DNA from: Fimenecus sp036652055
GTDB taxonomy: Bacteria > Bacillota > Clostridia > Oscillospirales > Acutalibacteraceae
Length of the DNA: 64,000 nucleotides
Direction of reading: 5' to 3'
Assembly (NCBI GenBank): GCA_036652055.1
Contig: JAVVWP010000007.1
Span: forward strand, 1 to 64,000
Part shown: piece after piece, positions 25,319-33,490 of the stretch
Layout: every line of letters starts with the position of its first letter
Position numbering within the stretch: the first letter of the stretch is position 1
The notes under the pieces: generated by a model
What the model was told of the DNA's origin: nothing
Databases searched by the model: none
What the model saw: the letters and a program-made list of their open reading frames with translations, nothing else
Position numbers and translations under genes: made by a program

Positions 25319-25912
25319 ATGGAATACTGGTATTTGTGGTTGATTTTAGCGCTTCTTTTTATCGTTACAATACTTGTAATGACAAAAGCTTCTAAGGCTT
25401 TACAGCTTCATAATAACGAAAAAAACGATACTATTGAACAGCTGAAAAAGCTAAAAGCTTTAAAAGATGAATTTATCAATTTAACTAAGGAAAAAGCAGA
25501 AAGTGAAGACGCTCCAAGACTTTTTGAGGGCGTTATGGCAGTTTTTCAATATGAGATTGAAAAAAGTGAAGACGCAGAAAAGCTTTTTTCAGAATACAAA
25601 GCTGCAAAAAAAGCGGTTTATACAATTAGTTATATTATTGAGGACGGCGAAAAAGAGCTTTCAAATTTTTTCAAACGAAACGGTGAACCGCTTGTTTCAA
25701 ATGCAGAAAAAGCCCTGTCTATAACTGGTGAAACATCTCTTGCAGATATTGCAAAAGAAGAATTTTCTATGTTTGATGAAAACAATGAGGATATTTCTAT
25801 TGATAATGAAAAGCTAAAAGAATTAGACGAGAAATTTTTAAAAGACTTTGACAAAGAAAAAATAATGAAAGAAATAAAAGAGCTTATTATATCAAATATC
25901 AATGAATTTTAG
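25319..25912 (+). CDS. Membrane-anchored coiled-coil protein, unknown function
   Basis: A 197-residue protein with one N-terminal membrane helix (about 4-21) and a long charged helical remainder rich in Lys and Glu, likely a coiled coil in the cytoplasm. I recognise no family. AAAGGGTGAT precedes the ATG, and the gene follows rsmI by 24 bp, so it is probably in the same operon. Its stop overlaps the 3' end of the convergent XRE gene by 4 bp. Confidence 0.6.
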   Translation: MEYWYLWLILALLFIVTILVMTKASKALQLHNNEKNDTIEQLKKLKALKDEFINLTKEKAESEDAPRLFEGVMAVFQYEIEKSEDAEKLFSEYKAAKKAVYTISYIIEDGEKELSNFFKRNGEPLVSNAEKALSITGETSLADIAKEEFSMFDENNEDISIDNEKLKELDEKFLKDFDKEKIMKEIKELIISNINEF

Positions 25913-26523
25913 TTCTTGATGTTGATTACATTTTTAAGATAATCGTTTATTAGGGCTTCTGATTTTTCAATGACTGTTTTTGTGCATAAAGGTTCAGAAC
26001 TTGTTTTTATTGCTTTTTGGGAAGGCTTAACAACCTCACTACCCCAAAAGCGAGAAATCAAAAGTGATGACATTGAAAGTGCCGCCTCAGGGGGAAAGCT
26101 AACCCACCCATTTGGAACAGCACCGCAGTTAGTTGCCAAAACTGCTAATTGATATATGCAAAGTGCAAAGTAGTTTTTAATTTTTTCACTTGAATTATTA
26201 CCAAGCAGTTCCATACTGTCGTGTAGCATTGCAGCAGCTCTAAAAAGAGTGCTGGTTCTAAATTCAGCGTCTTGTACAATATCGGTTTTGTCAAATTCTT
26301 CATCGAGCGAACGCCTTATCGCGACCGTGCCAAGCACATAATCACAGCTAACATCATAGAATGATGCGATTTTACAAACGAAATCAAGCGTGCATTCACG
26401 AATTCCTTTTTCATAGTGTGATAGCAATGCTTGAGAAATTCCAAGCTTTTCGGCAGCATCTTTTTGGCTTAGACCACGCTCTTTTCTAAGTTCTAATATT
26501 CTTGTTGCAAATTTATTCTTCAT
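25909..26523 (-). CDS. XRE-family transcriptional regulator
   Basis: A 204-residue protein with an N-terminal Cro/CI helix-turn-helix (residues about 6-60: ERGLSQKDAAEKLG, ISQALLSHYEKG) ending in the common SCDYVLG linker. The C-terminal 130 residues form an unrecognised helical domain. GAAAGGT precedes the ATG. It is divergent from the phosphatase gene, and two imperfect copies of a TATACAnnnTGTATA-like site lie between them. Confidence 0.85.
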   Translation of the reverse strand: MKNKFATRILELRKERGLSQKDAAEKLGISQALLSHYEKGIRECTLDFVCKIASFYDVSCDYVLGTVAIRRSLDEEFDKTDIVQDAEFRTSTLFRAAAMLHDSMELLGNNSSEKIKNYFALCIYQLAVLATNCGAVPNGWVSFPPEAALSMSSLLISRFWGSEVVKPSQKAIKTSSEPLCTKTVIEKSEALINDYLKNVINIKN

Positions 26524-26540
26524 ATTAATTACCTTTCATA

Positions 26541-26587
26541 TATACAAAATGTAATAATATTATACAAAGCAATCAACAAAATGTATA
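26541..26587. promoter_or_regulatory. Pair of imperfect inverted repeats between divergent genes
   Basis: TATACA-AAA-TGTA at 26541-26553 and ACA-AAA-TGTATA at 26576-26587. Both approximate TATACAnnnTGTATA and their centres are 32 nt apart (about three helix turns). They may be operators of the adjacent XRE regulator. Confidence 0.35.
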
Positions 26588-26620
26588 TTGACTAAACTAA
26601 CAAATTTTCGGAGGCATTTT

Positions 26621-27331
26621 ATGAAAACATACAAAATTCACTTAATCAGACACGCAATGACAAAAGGAAATTTAGAGGGAAAATATGTCGGGCAGGTTGA
26701 TATGCCCGCTTGCTCTGCGGGCTTAAAACAGGTTCAGCAAATGGTTAGAGATTATGATTACCCAGAGGTTGAGGCGATTGTATCAAGCCCATTAAAAAGG
26801 TGCCTTCAAACAGCAAAGGTGATTTATCCAAACAAAACGCCTTTAATAATCGACGCATTAAAAGAATATAATTTTGGCGAATTTGAAGGTAGAACAGCAG
26901 AAGAAATGAAAGAGGACGAAGCTTTTATTGAATGGCTTGCAGGCACAAACCCAAAAAATCCCGTTCCGTTTGGTGAAAGTCAGGCAGAATTTGCAAAAAG
27001 AGTTTGCACAGCTTTTACGGGGCTTGTTGATGGAATAGTTAAAGCAGGAATTGAAAATACAGCAGTTTTCACGCACGGTGGTGTTATAATGGCACTTATG
27101 ACAAAGTTTGCAATTCCCGAAGCTCCAATGCAGGAATGGATGACGCCTAATGGCTGTGGGTATACACTTAGAATTGATCCAATGATATGGTCAAGAGGAA
27201 AAAAGTTAGAGGCTTTTGCAGAATGCCCTCCAGTTCCTATGAGTGAGGACGAAGAATATGCAAAATGGGACTACTACAAAGATGACGATTTTGATATAAG
27301 TGAATATGTCAATGAGGATACAGAAAAGTAA
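26621..27331 (+). CDS. Histidine phosphatase (phosphoglycerate-mutase-like)
   Basis: A 236-residue histidine-phosphatase-superfamily protein. HLIRHAMTKGN holds the catalytic RH(A), SPLKRCLQTA a phosphate-binding Arg, EYNFGEFEGRT the acid region and VFTHGGV the second catalytic His. It could be a small-molecule phosphatase of the cobC/PhoE type; the roughly 30 acidic C-terminal residues are unusual. The start is ATG at 26621 with GGAGG upstream; a TTG at 26588 is rejected. Confidence 0.85.
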   Translation: MKTYKIHLIRHAMTKGNLEGKYVGQVDMPACSAGLKQVQQMVRDYDYPEVEAIVSSPLKRCLQTAKVIYPNKTPLIIDALKEYNFGEFEGRTAEEMKEDEAFIEWLAGTNPKNPVPFGESQAEFAKRVCTAFTGLVDGIVKAGIENTAVFTHGGVIMALMTKFAIPEAPMQEWMTPNGCGYTLRIDPMIWSRGKKLEAFAECPPVPMSEDEEYAKWDYYKDDDFDISEYVNEDTEK

Positions 27332-27381
27332 TTCAGAGAGCGTTTTTAAGAGAGCGTTAATAAGATTTATTTTGTGACATT

Positions 27382-27400
27382 TTTCGTAATTGTTACGAAA
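27382..27400. promoter_or_regulatory. 8-3-8 inverted repeat upstream of padR
   Basis: TTTCGTAA-TTG-TTACGAAA, perfect arms, 23 nt upstream of the padR -35 element. A possible regulator site; it has no T-run and is not a terminator. Confidence 0.4.
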
Positions 27401-27422
27401 TTATTAAATATATCTCGGTAGG

Positions 27423-27451
27423 TTGCATTGCAAGGTAGCGTGTGCTATACT
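27423..27451 (+). promoter_or_regulatory. Promoter of the padR operon
   Basis: TTGCAT (27423-27428), a 17-nt spacer and TATACT (27446-27451), about 70 nt before padR. Confidence 0.65.
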
Positions 27452-27525
27452 ATACCTACAAAGCAGAGAAAAGATGCTTATTATCACATTGTAGAAATGA
27501 TGATTAGTGCAGAAAGGGGCAAGTT

Positions 27526-27852
27526 ATGAACGCACAATTTAAAAAAGGCGTGTTAGAGCTTTGCGTCTTATCACTTTTAAAAAAAGGCGATAAATATGGA
27601 TATGAGTTAGCGGACACCGTAGGAAAAAACATTGACATATCAGAGGGAACGATTTATCCGCTTTTAAAAAGGTTGAGAGCAGAGGGCTACTTTGAGGTGT
27701 ACCTAAAAGAATCTTCATCAGGTCCTGCAAGGAAATATTATAAATTAACAAAAAAAGGCGAGGACACACAGGTGCTTTTAGCTGAGGAATGGCAAGACTT
27801 TACAAAAAATGTTTCAGTAATTATCGGAGGTATAAACAATGACAAAAATTGA
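27526..27852 (+). CDS. PadR-family transcriptional regulator
   Basis: A 108-residue winged-helix repressor. The family pattern is clear: LELCVLSLLKKGDKYGYEL, SEGTIYPLLKRL and a wing with SGPARKYYKLT. AAAGGGG precedes the ATG. It is first in an operon with a HAAS protein, a small membrane protein, a DUF4097 protein and a PspC protein, the usual context for PadR control of envelope-stress responses; it overlaps the next gene by 14 bp. It likely represses this operon. Confidence 0.92.
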   Translation: MNAQFKKGVLELCVLSLLKKGDKYGYELADTVGKNIDISEGTIYPLLKRLRAEGYFEVYLKESSSGPARKYYKLTKKGEDTQVLLAEEWQDFTKNVSVIIGGINNDKN

Positions 27853-28399
27853 ATTTTTGCAGCAGTTATACAATCATCTTTTACCACTTTCAAATACAGA
27901 AAGAGATGAAATTATAAGCGACTTTGAAGAGCATTTTTCTGTGGGAATTGAAATAGGAAAAACAGAAGAACAAATTTGTGAAGAGCTTGGTAATCCATAT
28001 AATTGCGCCCTCCAATATTTAAGGCAGACGCCAAAAATGGATAATACCGTTAATCAAAATTATGCACAGGAAAAGCCGAAACAAAACCCTTATTATCCAA
28101 AAGCAGAACAGCCCGTTTATAATGGCGATTTTGATACGAAAAACAACAACATGCTTTGGGCGGCAATGTTCTTTTTCTTAGTGTTTGTAGCAATCGGAGT
28201 ATATCCAACTTCAGGCGGATTTATGATTGGCAGTATCTCATTACTTGCGTTTTCAGCATTTTCAGCAACTCTGTTTGCATCTTGGGCAATGTTTGGAGTT
28301 TTAATTTCAGCGGCTGTAATGCTTTTTTGCTTAGGTCTTTTAGGAATTCTTGTTATGACATTACTTCTTAAAATGGCTTGGAAGCGTTCGGGCTTATAG
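27839..28399 (+). CDS. HAAS/DUF1700-domain membrane protein
   Basis: A 186-residue protein. The N-terminal 65 residues are a HAAS (DUF1700) module (LLPLSNTERDEIISDFEEH ... ICEELGNP), which in related systems helps PadR-type regulators sense the membrane. A Pro/Gln-rich linker leads to three hydrophobic helices (about 105-185). It overlaps padR and is followed by a small membrane protein. Confidence 0.85.
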   Translation: MTKIEFLQQLYNHLLPLSNTERDEIISDFEEHFSVGIEIGKTEEQICEELGNPYNCALQYLRQTPKMDNTVNQNYAQEKPKQNPYYPKAEQPVYNGDFDTKNNNMLWAAMFFFLVFVAIGVYPTSGGFMIGSISLLAFSAFSATLFASWAMFGVLISAAVMLFCLGLLGILVMTLLLKMAWKRSGL

Positions 28400-28411
28400 G
28401 AGATGACTTAT

Positions 28412-28672
28412 ATGAAGAAAATAACTTTTAAGATTTTGATTGTTAGTGCAATCATATGTTTAATATCGTCACTTGCGTCAATGGGATTTGGGCTTGCACT
28501 CGGAACGCAGGCACTAAAAGGTGTTTTAAATACCACACAAATGTTATCCTCATACAGTATGACGGGATTTTTTATTTCAGCTATAATTGCACTTGTTACA
28601 ATGATAGTTTCAGGGGTTATAATTATAACATTCCTAATTAAAAGACTGATAAGCAGGAGGAAAACAAAATGA
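28412..28672 (+). CDS. Small two-helix membrane protein
   Basis: An 86-residue protein with two hydrophobic helices (about 8-30 and 48-75) and a basic RRKTK tail. The ATG at 28412 has AGGAG nine bases upstream; the ATG at 28403 touches that site and is less likely. Its first helix resembles that of the next gene (SxxxxxxGxALxxQ), hinting at duplication. The function is unknown; it sits in the PadR envelope operon and overlaps the next gene by 4 bp. Confidence 0.6.
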   Translation: MKKITFKILIVSAIICLISSLASMGFGLALGTQALKGVLNTTQMLSSYSMTGFFISAIIALVTMIVSGVIIITFLIKRLISRRKTK

Positions 28673-29592
28673 AAAAGGCAATAATAAGCACATCAATTGT
28701 GCTGATAATATCATTCATTTCAACGATTTGCTTTGGAATTGCACTAAGCGCCCAAGTTGCAAGAGGCGTTATTGATCCAGAAAGTCAGTTTAACAAATGG
28801 TTTGACAAATTTGAAAATACAGAAAATGCAGCAATGAAAAATTCAAGAGATATTAACGAGTATTTCTGGGACGAAAATGATACAAAGCTTATAGGTACTG
28901 ATAAAATCGAGGTAACTCCTGCAACTCCTGAAGCTTCTCTCGTTGATGTATATAATATTAATGCAGAGCTTGCAAAGATAAAGGTTGTTCAAACCAGTGG
29001 CGACAAGGTGGTTTTCACATTAAATCAATATTCTAAGGCTGGAGTTAAGCAAGACGCAAAACCATATACATTATTGCAAAAAGAAGAAAAAATAATTGTT
29101 AGTGTGATTGACGAACAATTATCAAAAGATACATTGGCAGTTTTAACTATTGAGTTTCCTAAAAAAGCTTTTGGAAATATGAATATCAATTTAAACTGTG
29201 GCTATGTTATATTTAACGATGCAAAACTCGATAATTTGAATATAAAAGTTGGAGTCGGCGATATTCTGCTAAACAGTGGTGAAAGCAAAGCCTGTGATTT
29301 AAAGGTAGAAAGTGGTAATATAAGTGTAAAAGACTTTTCTGCCGTTAAAAATAATATAAAAATAGCAAATGGCAATGCACAGCTAATTTTATCTTCACAG
29401 CAATCGTTTAATTTTAAATACAAAGTGGTTGGAACGATTGATTGTAGGAATTTTGAAAAAATAAAAGGCTTTCCGAGCAATGCTGGCGTAGCAAGCTCTG
29501 AATTTTCTTATAATTCGGGTAGCGAAACCACAAATTATTATGATGTTAACATTATTGGCAATCTTGAACTGTTTGAAAAAGTAACAGTCTAA
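28669..29592 (+). CDS. DUF4097-family protein (membrane-anchored beta-helix)
   Basis: A 307-residue protein. One N-terminal membrane anchor (about 5-28) precedes a repetitive beta-strand region (LAKIKVVQTSG, MNINLNCGYVIFNDAK, LNIKVGVGDILLNSG) typical of DUF4097 putative adhesins. In other Firmicutes such proteins accompany PadR/HAAS/PspC genes and respond to envelope stress. AGGAGG precedes the ATG, which overlaps the previous stop. Confidence 0.78.
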   Translation: MKKAIISTSIVLIISFISTICFGIALSAQVARGVIDPESQFNKWFDKFENTENAAMKNSRDINEYFWDENDTKLIGTDKIEVTPATPEASLVDVYNINAELAKIKVVQTSGDKVVFTLNQYSKAGVKQDAKPYTLLQKEEKIIVSVIDEQLSKDTLAVLTIEFPKKAFGNMNINLNCGYVIFNDAKLDNLNIKVGVGDILLNSGESKACDLKVESGNISVKDFSAVKNNIKIANGNAQLILSSQQSFNFKYKVVGTIDCRNFEKIKGFPSNAGVASSEFSYNSGSETTNYYDVNIIGNLELFEKVTV

Positions 29593-29613
29593 AAATAACA
29601 AGGAGAAATTATT

Positions 29614-29814
29614 ATGAAAAAACTTTACAGAAGCAATCACGACAAAATGCTTTGCGGTGTCTTAGGAGGAGTTTCGGAATACTTTAATGTTGATCCAACT
29701 CTTATAAGACTTGCCTATGCAGGAATTTCAATTTTCACGGGAGGATTTCCAGGAATTGTATTTTATGTTGTAGCGGCAATAGTAATTCCGCAAGCACCGT
29801 TTGATCCTCAATAA
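29614..29814 (+). CDS. PspC-domain protein
   Basis: A 66-residue protein consisting of a single PspC domain: LYRSNHDKMLCGVLGGVSEY, then a hydrophobic segment to IVIPQAP. PspC proteins sit in the membrane and take part in phage-shock or envelope-stress signalling. It is the last gene of the PadR operon, with AAGGAG upstream. Confidence 0.93.
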   Translation: MKKLYRSNHDKMLCGVLGGVSEYFNVDPTLIRLAYAGISIFTGGFPGIVFYVVAAIVIPQAPFDPQ

Positions 29815-29872
29815 TATTGGCTTTCGCACTTTTTAAACATTAAAATCAAATAAACAATTTTATATCCTTAAA

Positions 29873-29919
29873 TTCGCCATCACAATGTGACCGAGTTTTC
29901 ACCATATCTTCTATATAAT
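29873..29919 (+). promoter_or_regulatory. Possible Spo0A-type spoIIE promoter
   Basis: TATAAT at 29914-29919 has no -35 at 17 nt, but GTGACC (29887-29892) lies 21 nt upstream, the long spacing known for Spo0A-activated sigma-A promoters. TTCGCCA (29873-29879) is the complement of TGGCGAA, matching the 0A box TGNCGAA. Confidence 0.4.
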
Positions 29920-29926
29920 TTTTATA

Positions 29927-32302
29927 ATGGACAAATTCCCAAAAATTATATCTGAAGGTATGGTGATTTTTTTGAAAAAATTAGAATTTAGAGAAGAAAA
30001 GGTAATGCCCTTTTATGAGGAAATACCAAACACGGTTAAAGAAGTTTTAAAATATATGATTTCTTTTCTTTGTGGTTTACTTTTTGGTTCTCTTTGCAAT
30101 TTTGGTGCGATGGCACCATTTGGAGTGGCACTCGTAGCAGCATCGCCTTTAAAATACATATTATCCACGGGGCTTGGTTCGGCGGCAGGGTATATATTAA
30201 CTCAAGACAGTGTGACTTCGCTTAGATATATAGCTGCTTTAATTTCAACGGGCGTTCTTATAAGATTAGCGGCAGAATTTGAAAAGACTAAAAACATCAA
30301 ATTAATGCCGTCATATATAAGTGCATTTACTTGTATAAGTACAAGCTTTGCAATGCTTTTTGCGTCATCAGTAAATGCCGAAAGCTTTTTTATGTATATT
30401 GCGGAGGCGTTAATTGCATTTGCAAGCACATATTTTATTTGCACTTCAATAGAAGTGGTTAAAAATCAAAAAACGCTAAAAGGACTTTCAAACAAGGAAA
30501 TCGGAGCAGTAACGATTGTAATGTTTTTTGTGCTTTTATCTTTATCAGATATTGCGGTTTTCAACATTTCGTTTGCAAGAATAATGGCGGCCTATATAGT
30601 TATGCTTATTTCATATATTTATAAAGAGTCAGGCGGTGCAGTGACAGGCATAACCGCTACGCTTGCGTTTTTAATGTCAAAAGATGTTGGCATTCTCTCA
30701 ATAGGCTATGCGGTAGCAGGGCTTTTATCGGGCATTTTCGCTCATTCTAAACGCATTTTCAGTGCAGGTGTGTTTGTATCGGCTTTTTCGGTTGCATTCC
30801 TTTTTGCAGGCGGAGAGCAGGACAAGCTGTATTTAATTATCGAAGCGGCTATTTCGGCTATCTTTTTTGTAGCAACTCCTACCGATTTAATAAGAAAGCT
30901 CGAAAACAGAATTTTGCCTGAAAACAATGATTGTGAAAAAATTCAAAGGCAAGCAGTATTAAGCAGATTGAAATCTTCATCAAAAGCAATAGAGGAGGTT
31001 GGAAACTCTGTTTCAAATGCCTTTCAAATTTTAGAAAAAAAATATGTTCCCGACACAAATTCGGTTTATGCGAGAGTACAGGACAGCGTTTGTGCGAAAT
31101 GCGGACTTTTTGACTTTTGTTGGAATAAAAACTTTAAAGACACATTAAAGGCGTTTGATGAAATGAGCGAAAAATTAAAGCAGAATGAAATTATTTCGGC
31201 TTCAAATGCACCTACCTTTTTTGCTAACAGGTGTTTAAAGCTGTCAAGCATTGCAAAATCGTTTAACAAAACCTATGCAATGCATATTGCCAAGCTGTCG
31301 GCAGAAAGCAAAATTAATGAAATGAGAATGATAACCGCTGACCAGTTTTCTGGAATTTGCGATATGCTGTCTGATGTTGCCGACGAATTTGAAAGCGGAA
31401 TTACCTTTGATAATGTAAGAGCAGAGAGAATAAGAGATTTGCTTTTTAACGAGCTTTCACTCGTGACCTCAACGGTTAGCTGTATTGTTGACGAAAATGA
31501 CAGATTAAGAGTAGAAGTATCTTTTGACAATTTGCCAAAAAGCATAAAGCTACAAAAAATAAGGCAAACAATATCAAATGCGGTTTCAAGAAATCTTGAA
31601 ATTCCTGTTCTTTCAAAGGGTGATAACTGCCAAACTCTTTTTCTCTGCGAAAAAACAGAATATTTGATTGAAATGTCAGCATCTCAAATTACTGCTAACG
31701 GTGATAGCTTTTGCGGTGACAGCTTTGAGAGCTTTTATGATGGCAGGGGCAACTATATAATAATTTTAAGTGACGGAATGGGAACAGGCGAAAGGGCGGC
31801 AATAGATTCTTCAATGACCTGCGGAATAATGTCAAGGCTTATAAAATCGGGATTTCACCTCGAAAGTGCTGTAAAGCTTGTTAATTCTGCTCTTTTGTTA
31901 AAATCGAAGGACGAATCACTTTCTACACTTGATATGCTTAAAATAAACCTGTATAATGGTAATGCAACATTTTACAAATGCTCGGCGGCACCATCACTTA
32001 TAAAAAGAAAAAACAAATTGCTTGAAATAAAAAAATCTTCAATGGCACTTGGAATATTAAGAGATGTTGGTTTTGCAAAATCAGAGGGAAAACTTATTGC
32101 AGATGACACTATTTTAATGGCAAGTGACGGAGCTTTTGATTTTTCTGAAAGTGCGGTGAGAAATGAATTGAAAAAAGTTAATAATGAAGATACACAGGTC
32201 GCTTCAAAAAAGATTGCAATGGCAGCAAAAAATTTCAGACAGTCAAAAAGATGCGACGACATTTCTATCATATTAATTAGGCTAAAAGAGAATAAAAGTT
32301 GA
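29927..32302 (+). CDS. spoIIE: Stage II sporulation protein E (phosphatase)
   Basis: A 791-residue protein. The N-terminal third (about 50-310) holds around ten hydrophobic helices; a central regulatory segment includes the Cys motif VCAKCGLFDFCW; the C-terminal PP2C domain has ILSDGMGTGERAA and LMASDGAFDF, whose Asp residues bind the metals. SpoIIE dephosphorylates the anti-anti-sigma factor SpoIIAA to activate sigma-F in the forespore and also acts at the polar septum. The length is close to that of B. subtilis SpoIIE. The start is uncertain: ATG at 29927 has no ribosome binding site, while TTG at 29972 follows GGTGAT. Its presence argues for an endospore former. Confidence 0.93.
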   Translation: MDKFPKIISEGMVIFLKKLEFREEKVMPFYEEIPNTVKEVLKYMISFLCGLLFGSLCNFGAMAPFGVALVAASPLKYILSTGLGSAAGYILTQDSVTSLRYIAALISTGVLIRLAAEFEKTKNIKLMPSYISAFTCISTSFAMLFASSVNAESFFMYIAEALIAFASTYFICTSIEVVKNQKTLKGLSNKEIGAVTIVMFFVLLSLSDIAVFNISFARIMAAYIVMLISYIYKESGGAVTGITATLAFLMSKDVGILSIGYAVAGLLSGIFAHSKRIFSAGVFVSAFSVAFLFAGGEQDKLYLIIEAAISAIFFVATPTDLIRKLENRILPENNDCEKIQRQAVLSRLKSSSKAIEEVGNSVSNAFQILEKKYVPDTNSVYARVQDSVCAKCGLFDFCWNKNFKDTLKAFDEMSEKLKQNEIISASNAPTFFANRCLKLSSIAKSFNKTYAMHIAKLSAESKINEMRMITADQFSGICDMLSDVADEFESGITFDNVRAERIRDLLFNELSLVTSTVSCIVDENDRLRVEVSFDNLPKSIKLQKIRQTISNAVSRNLEIPVLSKGDNCQTLFLCEKTEYLIEMSASQITANGDSFCGDSFESFYDGRGNYIIILSDGMGTGERAAIDSSMTCGIMSRLIKSGFHLESAVKLVNSALLLKSKDESLSTLDMLKINLYNGNATFYKCSAAPSLIKRKNKLLEIKKSSMALGILRDVGFAKSEGKLIADDTILMASDGAFDFSESAVRNELKKVNNEDTQVASKKIAMAAKNFRQSKRCDDISIILIRLKENKS

Positions 32303-32370
32303 TTATTGCTAAAAAAAGGCAATATTTCAAACTTTTTTGTGAAAAAGCCAATAAATTTTTCAATTATTCA

Positions 32371-32399
32371 TTGACAAGTTGGAGAATTTATTGTAAATT
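32371..32399 (+). promoter_or_regulatory. Promoter of the paralog pair
   Basis: A perfect TTGACA (32371-32376), a 17-nt spacer and TAAATT (32394-32399). A 5' UTR stem-loop GGTCGG/CCGACC (32413-32434) followed by four T lies just downstream, possibly an RNA control element. Confidence 0.6.
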
Positions 32400-32466
32400 G
32401 TATATGTGTACTGGTCGGTAAAATATACCCGACCGTTTTAACAGTCAGAAAGGGGATTAAATTAGA

Positions 32467-33450
32467 ATGGCAAAGAAAGAAAAAATTGAGTTAACTCCCG
32501 AAGAGCTTGAAGCAAAAGAAACAAGATCTAAAGAAAAAAGAGGCATATTTGGCAATACATTTGTAAAGTCAATGGCAGCTCTCCTTGCACTTTTACTTGT
32601 TTATTCAATTGCTTACATAGCTTTCGGCAAATCACCAGCAACAGTAGCAGCAGGTCCTGGTAAAGTTGAAACCACAAAAAGTGATAGCGACGATTCAGGA
32701 AGTGACGATTCAGAGGGCCCAGCTGAAACAACAGTAGCCGCTGGAGATTCAGCAGGAACAACAGCAGCAGGCGACAAAACACCAGCAGGTACAACTGCAG
32801 CAGCAAAAGACAATTCAGCAGCAGATGTTGCTAAAGCAATTAATGAAGCAACAGCAAAAGCAGCTAAGATGCAATATGATTGGACAAGAAACTGCAAATA
32901 TACAAAGGATATTGATGTTGGCGGAGCAACGGGTACTCTTAATACCATAATCAAAGGAATAGACCCAAAAGCTGATCTCAATGGCGTTGTTGGCGGTTTC
33001 ATCGGAATTGGCAACAAAGATAATAAAGACAAAAAAGTAGAAGATATTAAAGAGTCATATAGACTTAAAGCAACATCTCTCACTGCTGCTGATATTAAAA
33101 TTACTTCAGTAAAAGATGGCGTTTATTCTTTCACAGTATCTAACACAAAGAACCCACAAAAAGACGGCAAGACAGCACTTTCAAGACTTACTAATGACTT
33201 TATAACTAAAGATGAAGTTGTTAAAGGAATTAAAGATGCACTTGGTAAATCTTCTGCTCTTCTTAGCGTTCAAACTGTTGATGGCAATTATAAATCAATA
33301 AAAGTTGTAGCAACGATAAAAGATGGCAATCTTCAAAGCATGAAAATTGATTATGACTTTGATGCAGCACTTGACCTTAAAGCAACTTTTGTTCCAATTC
33401 ATGGAACTGGTGCAGCACACGCTACAATCAATTATAGTAATTTTAGATAA
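32467..33450 (+). CDS. Membrane-anchored protein, paralog A of a tandem pair
   Basis: A 327-residue protein, family not recognised. A short cytoplasmic N-terminus with KIELTPEELEAKETRSKEK precedes one membrane helix (about 33-55), a low-complexity Ala/Thr/Ser/Asp linker (about 60-115) and an extracytoplasmic domain of about 210 residues rich in beta-type repeats. The next gene shares this layout and the N-terminal ELTPEEL motif, so the two arose by duplication. AAAGGGG lies before the ATG. Confidence 0.6.
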   Translation: MAKKEKIELTPEELEAKETRSKEKRGIFGNTFVKSMAALLALLLVYSIAYIAFGKSPATVAAGPGKVETTKSDSDDSGSDDSEGPAETTVAAGDSAGTTAAGDKTPAGTTAAAKDNSAADVAKAINEATAKAAKMQYDWTRNCKYTKDIDVGGATGTLNTIIKGIDPKADLNGVVGGFIGIGNKDNKDKKVEDIKESYRLKATSLTAADIKITSVKDGVYSFTVSNTKNPQKDGKTALSRLTNDFITKDEVVKGIKDALGKSSALLSVQTVDGNYKSIKVVATIKDGNLQSMKIDYDFDAALDLKATFVPIHGTGAAHATINYSNFR

Positions 33451-33490
33451 GCACATTTTTAATTAATGATAACAAGAGGGAGATATACTT

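Noticed and set aside
32613..33083. 156-codon minus-strand ORF
   Set aside because: Shadow of the low-complexity Ala/Thr linker of the paralog A gene.
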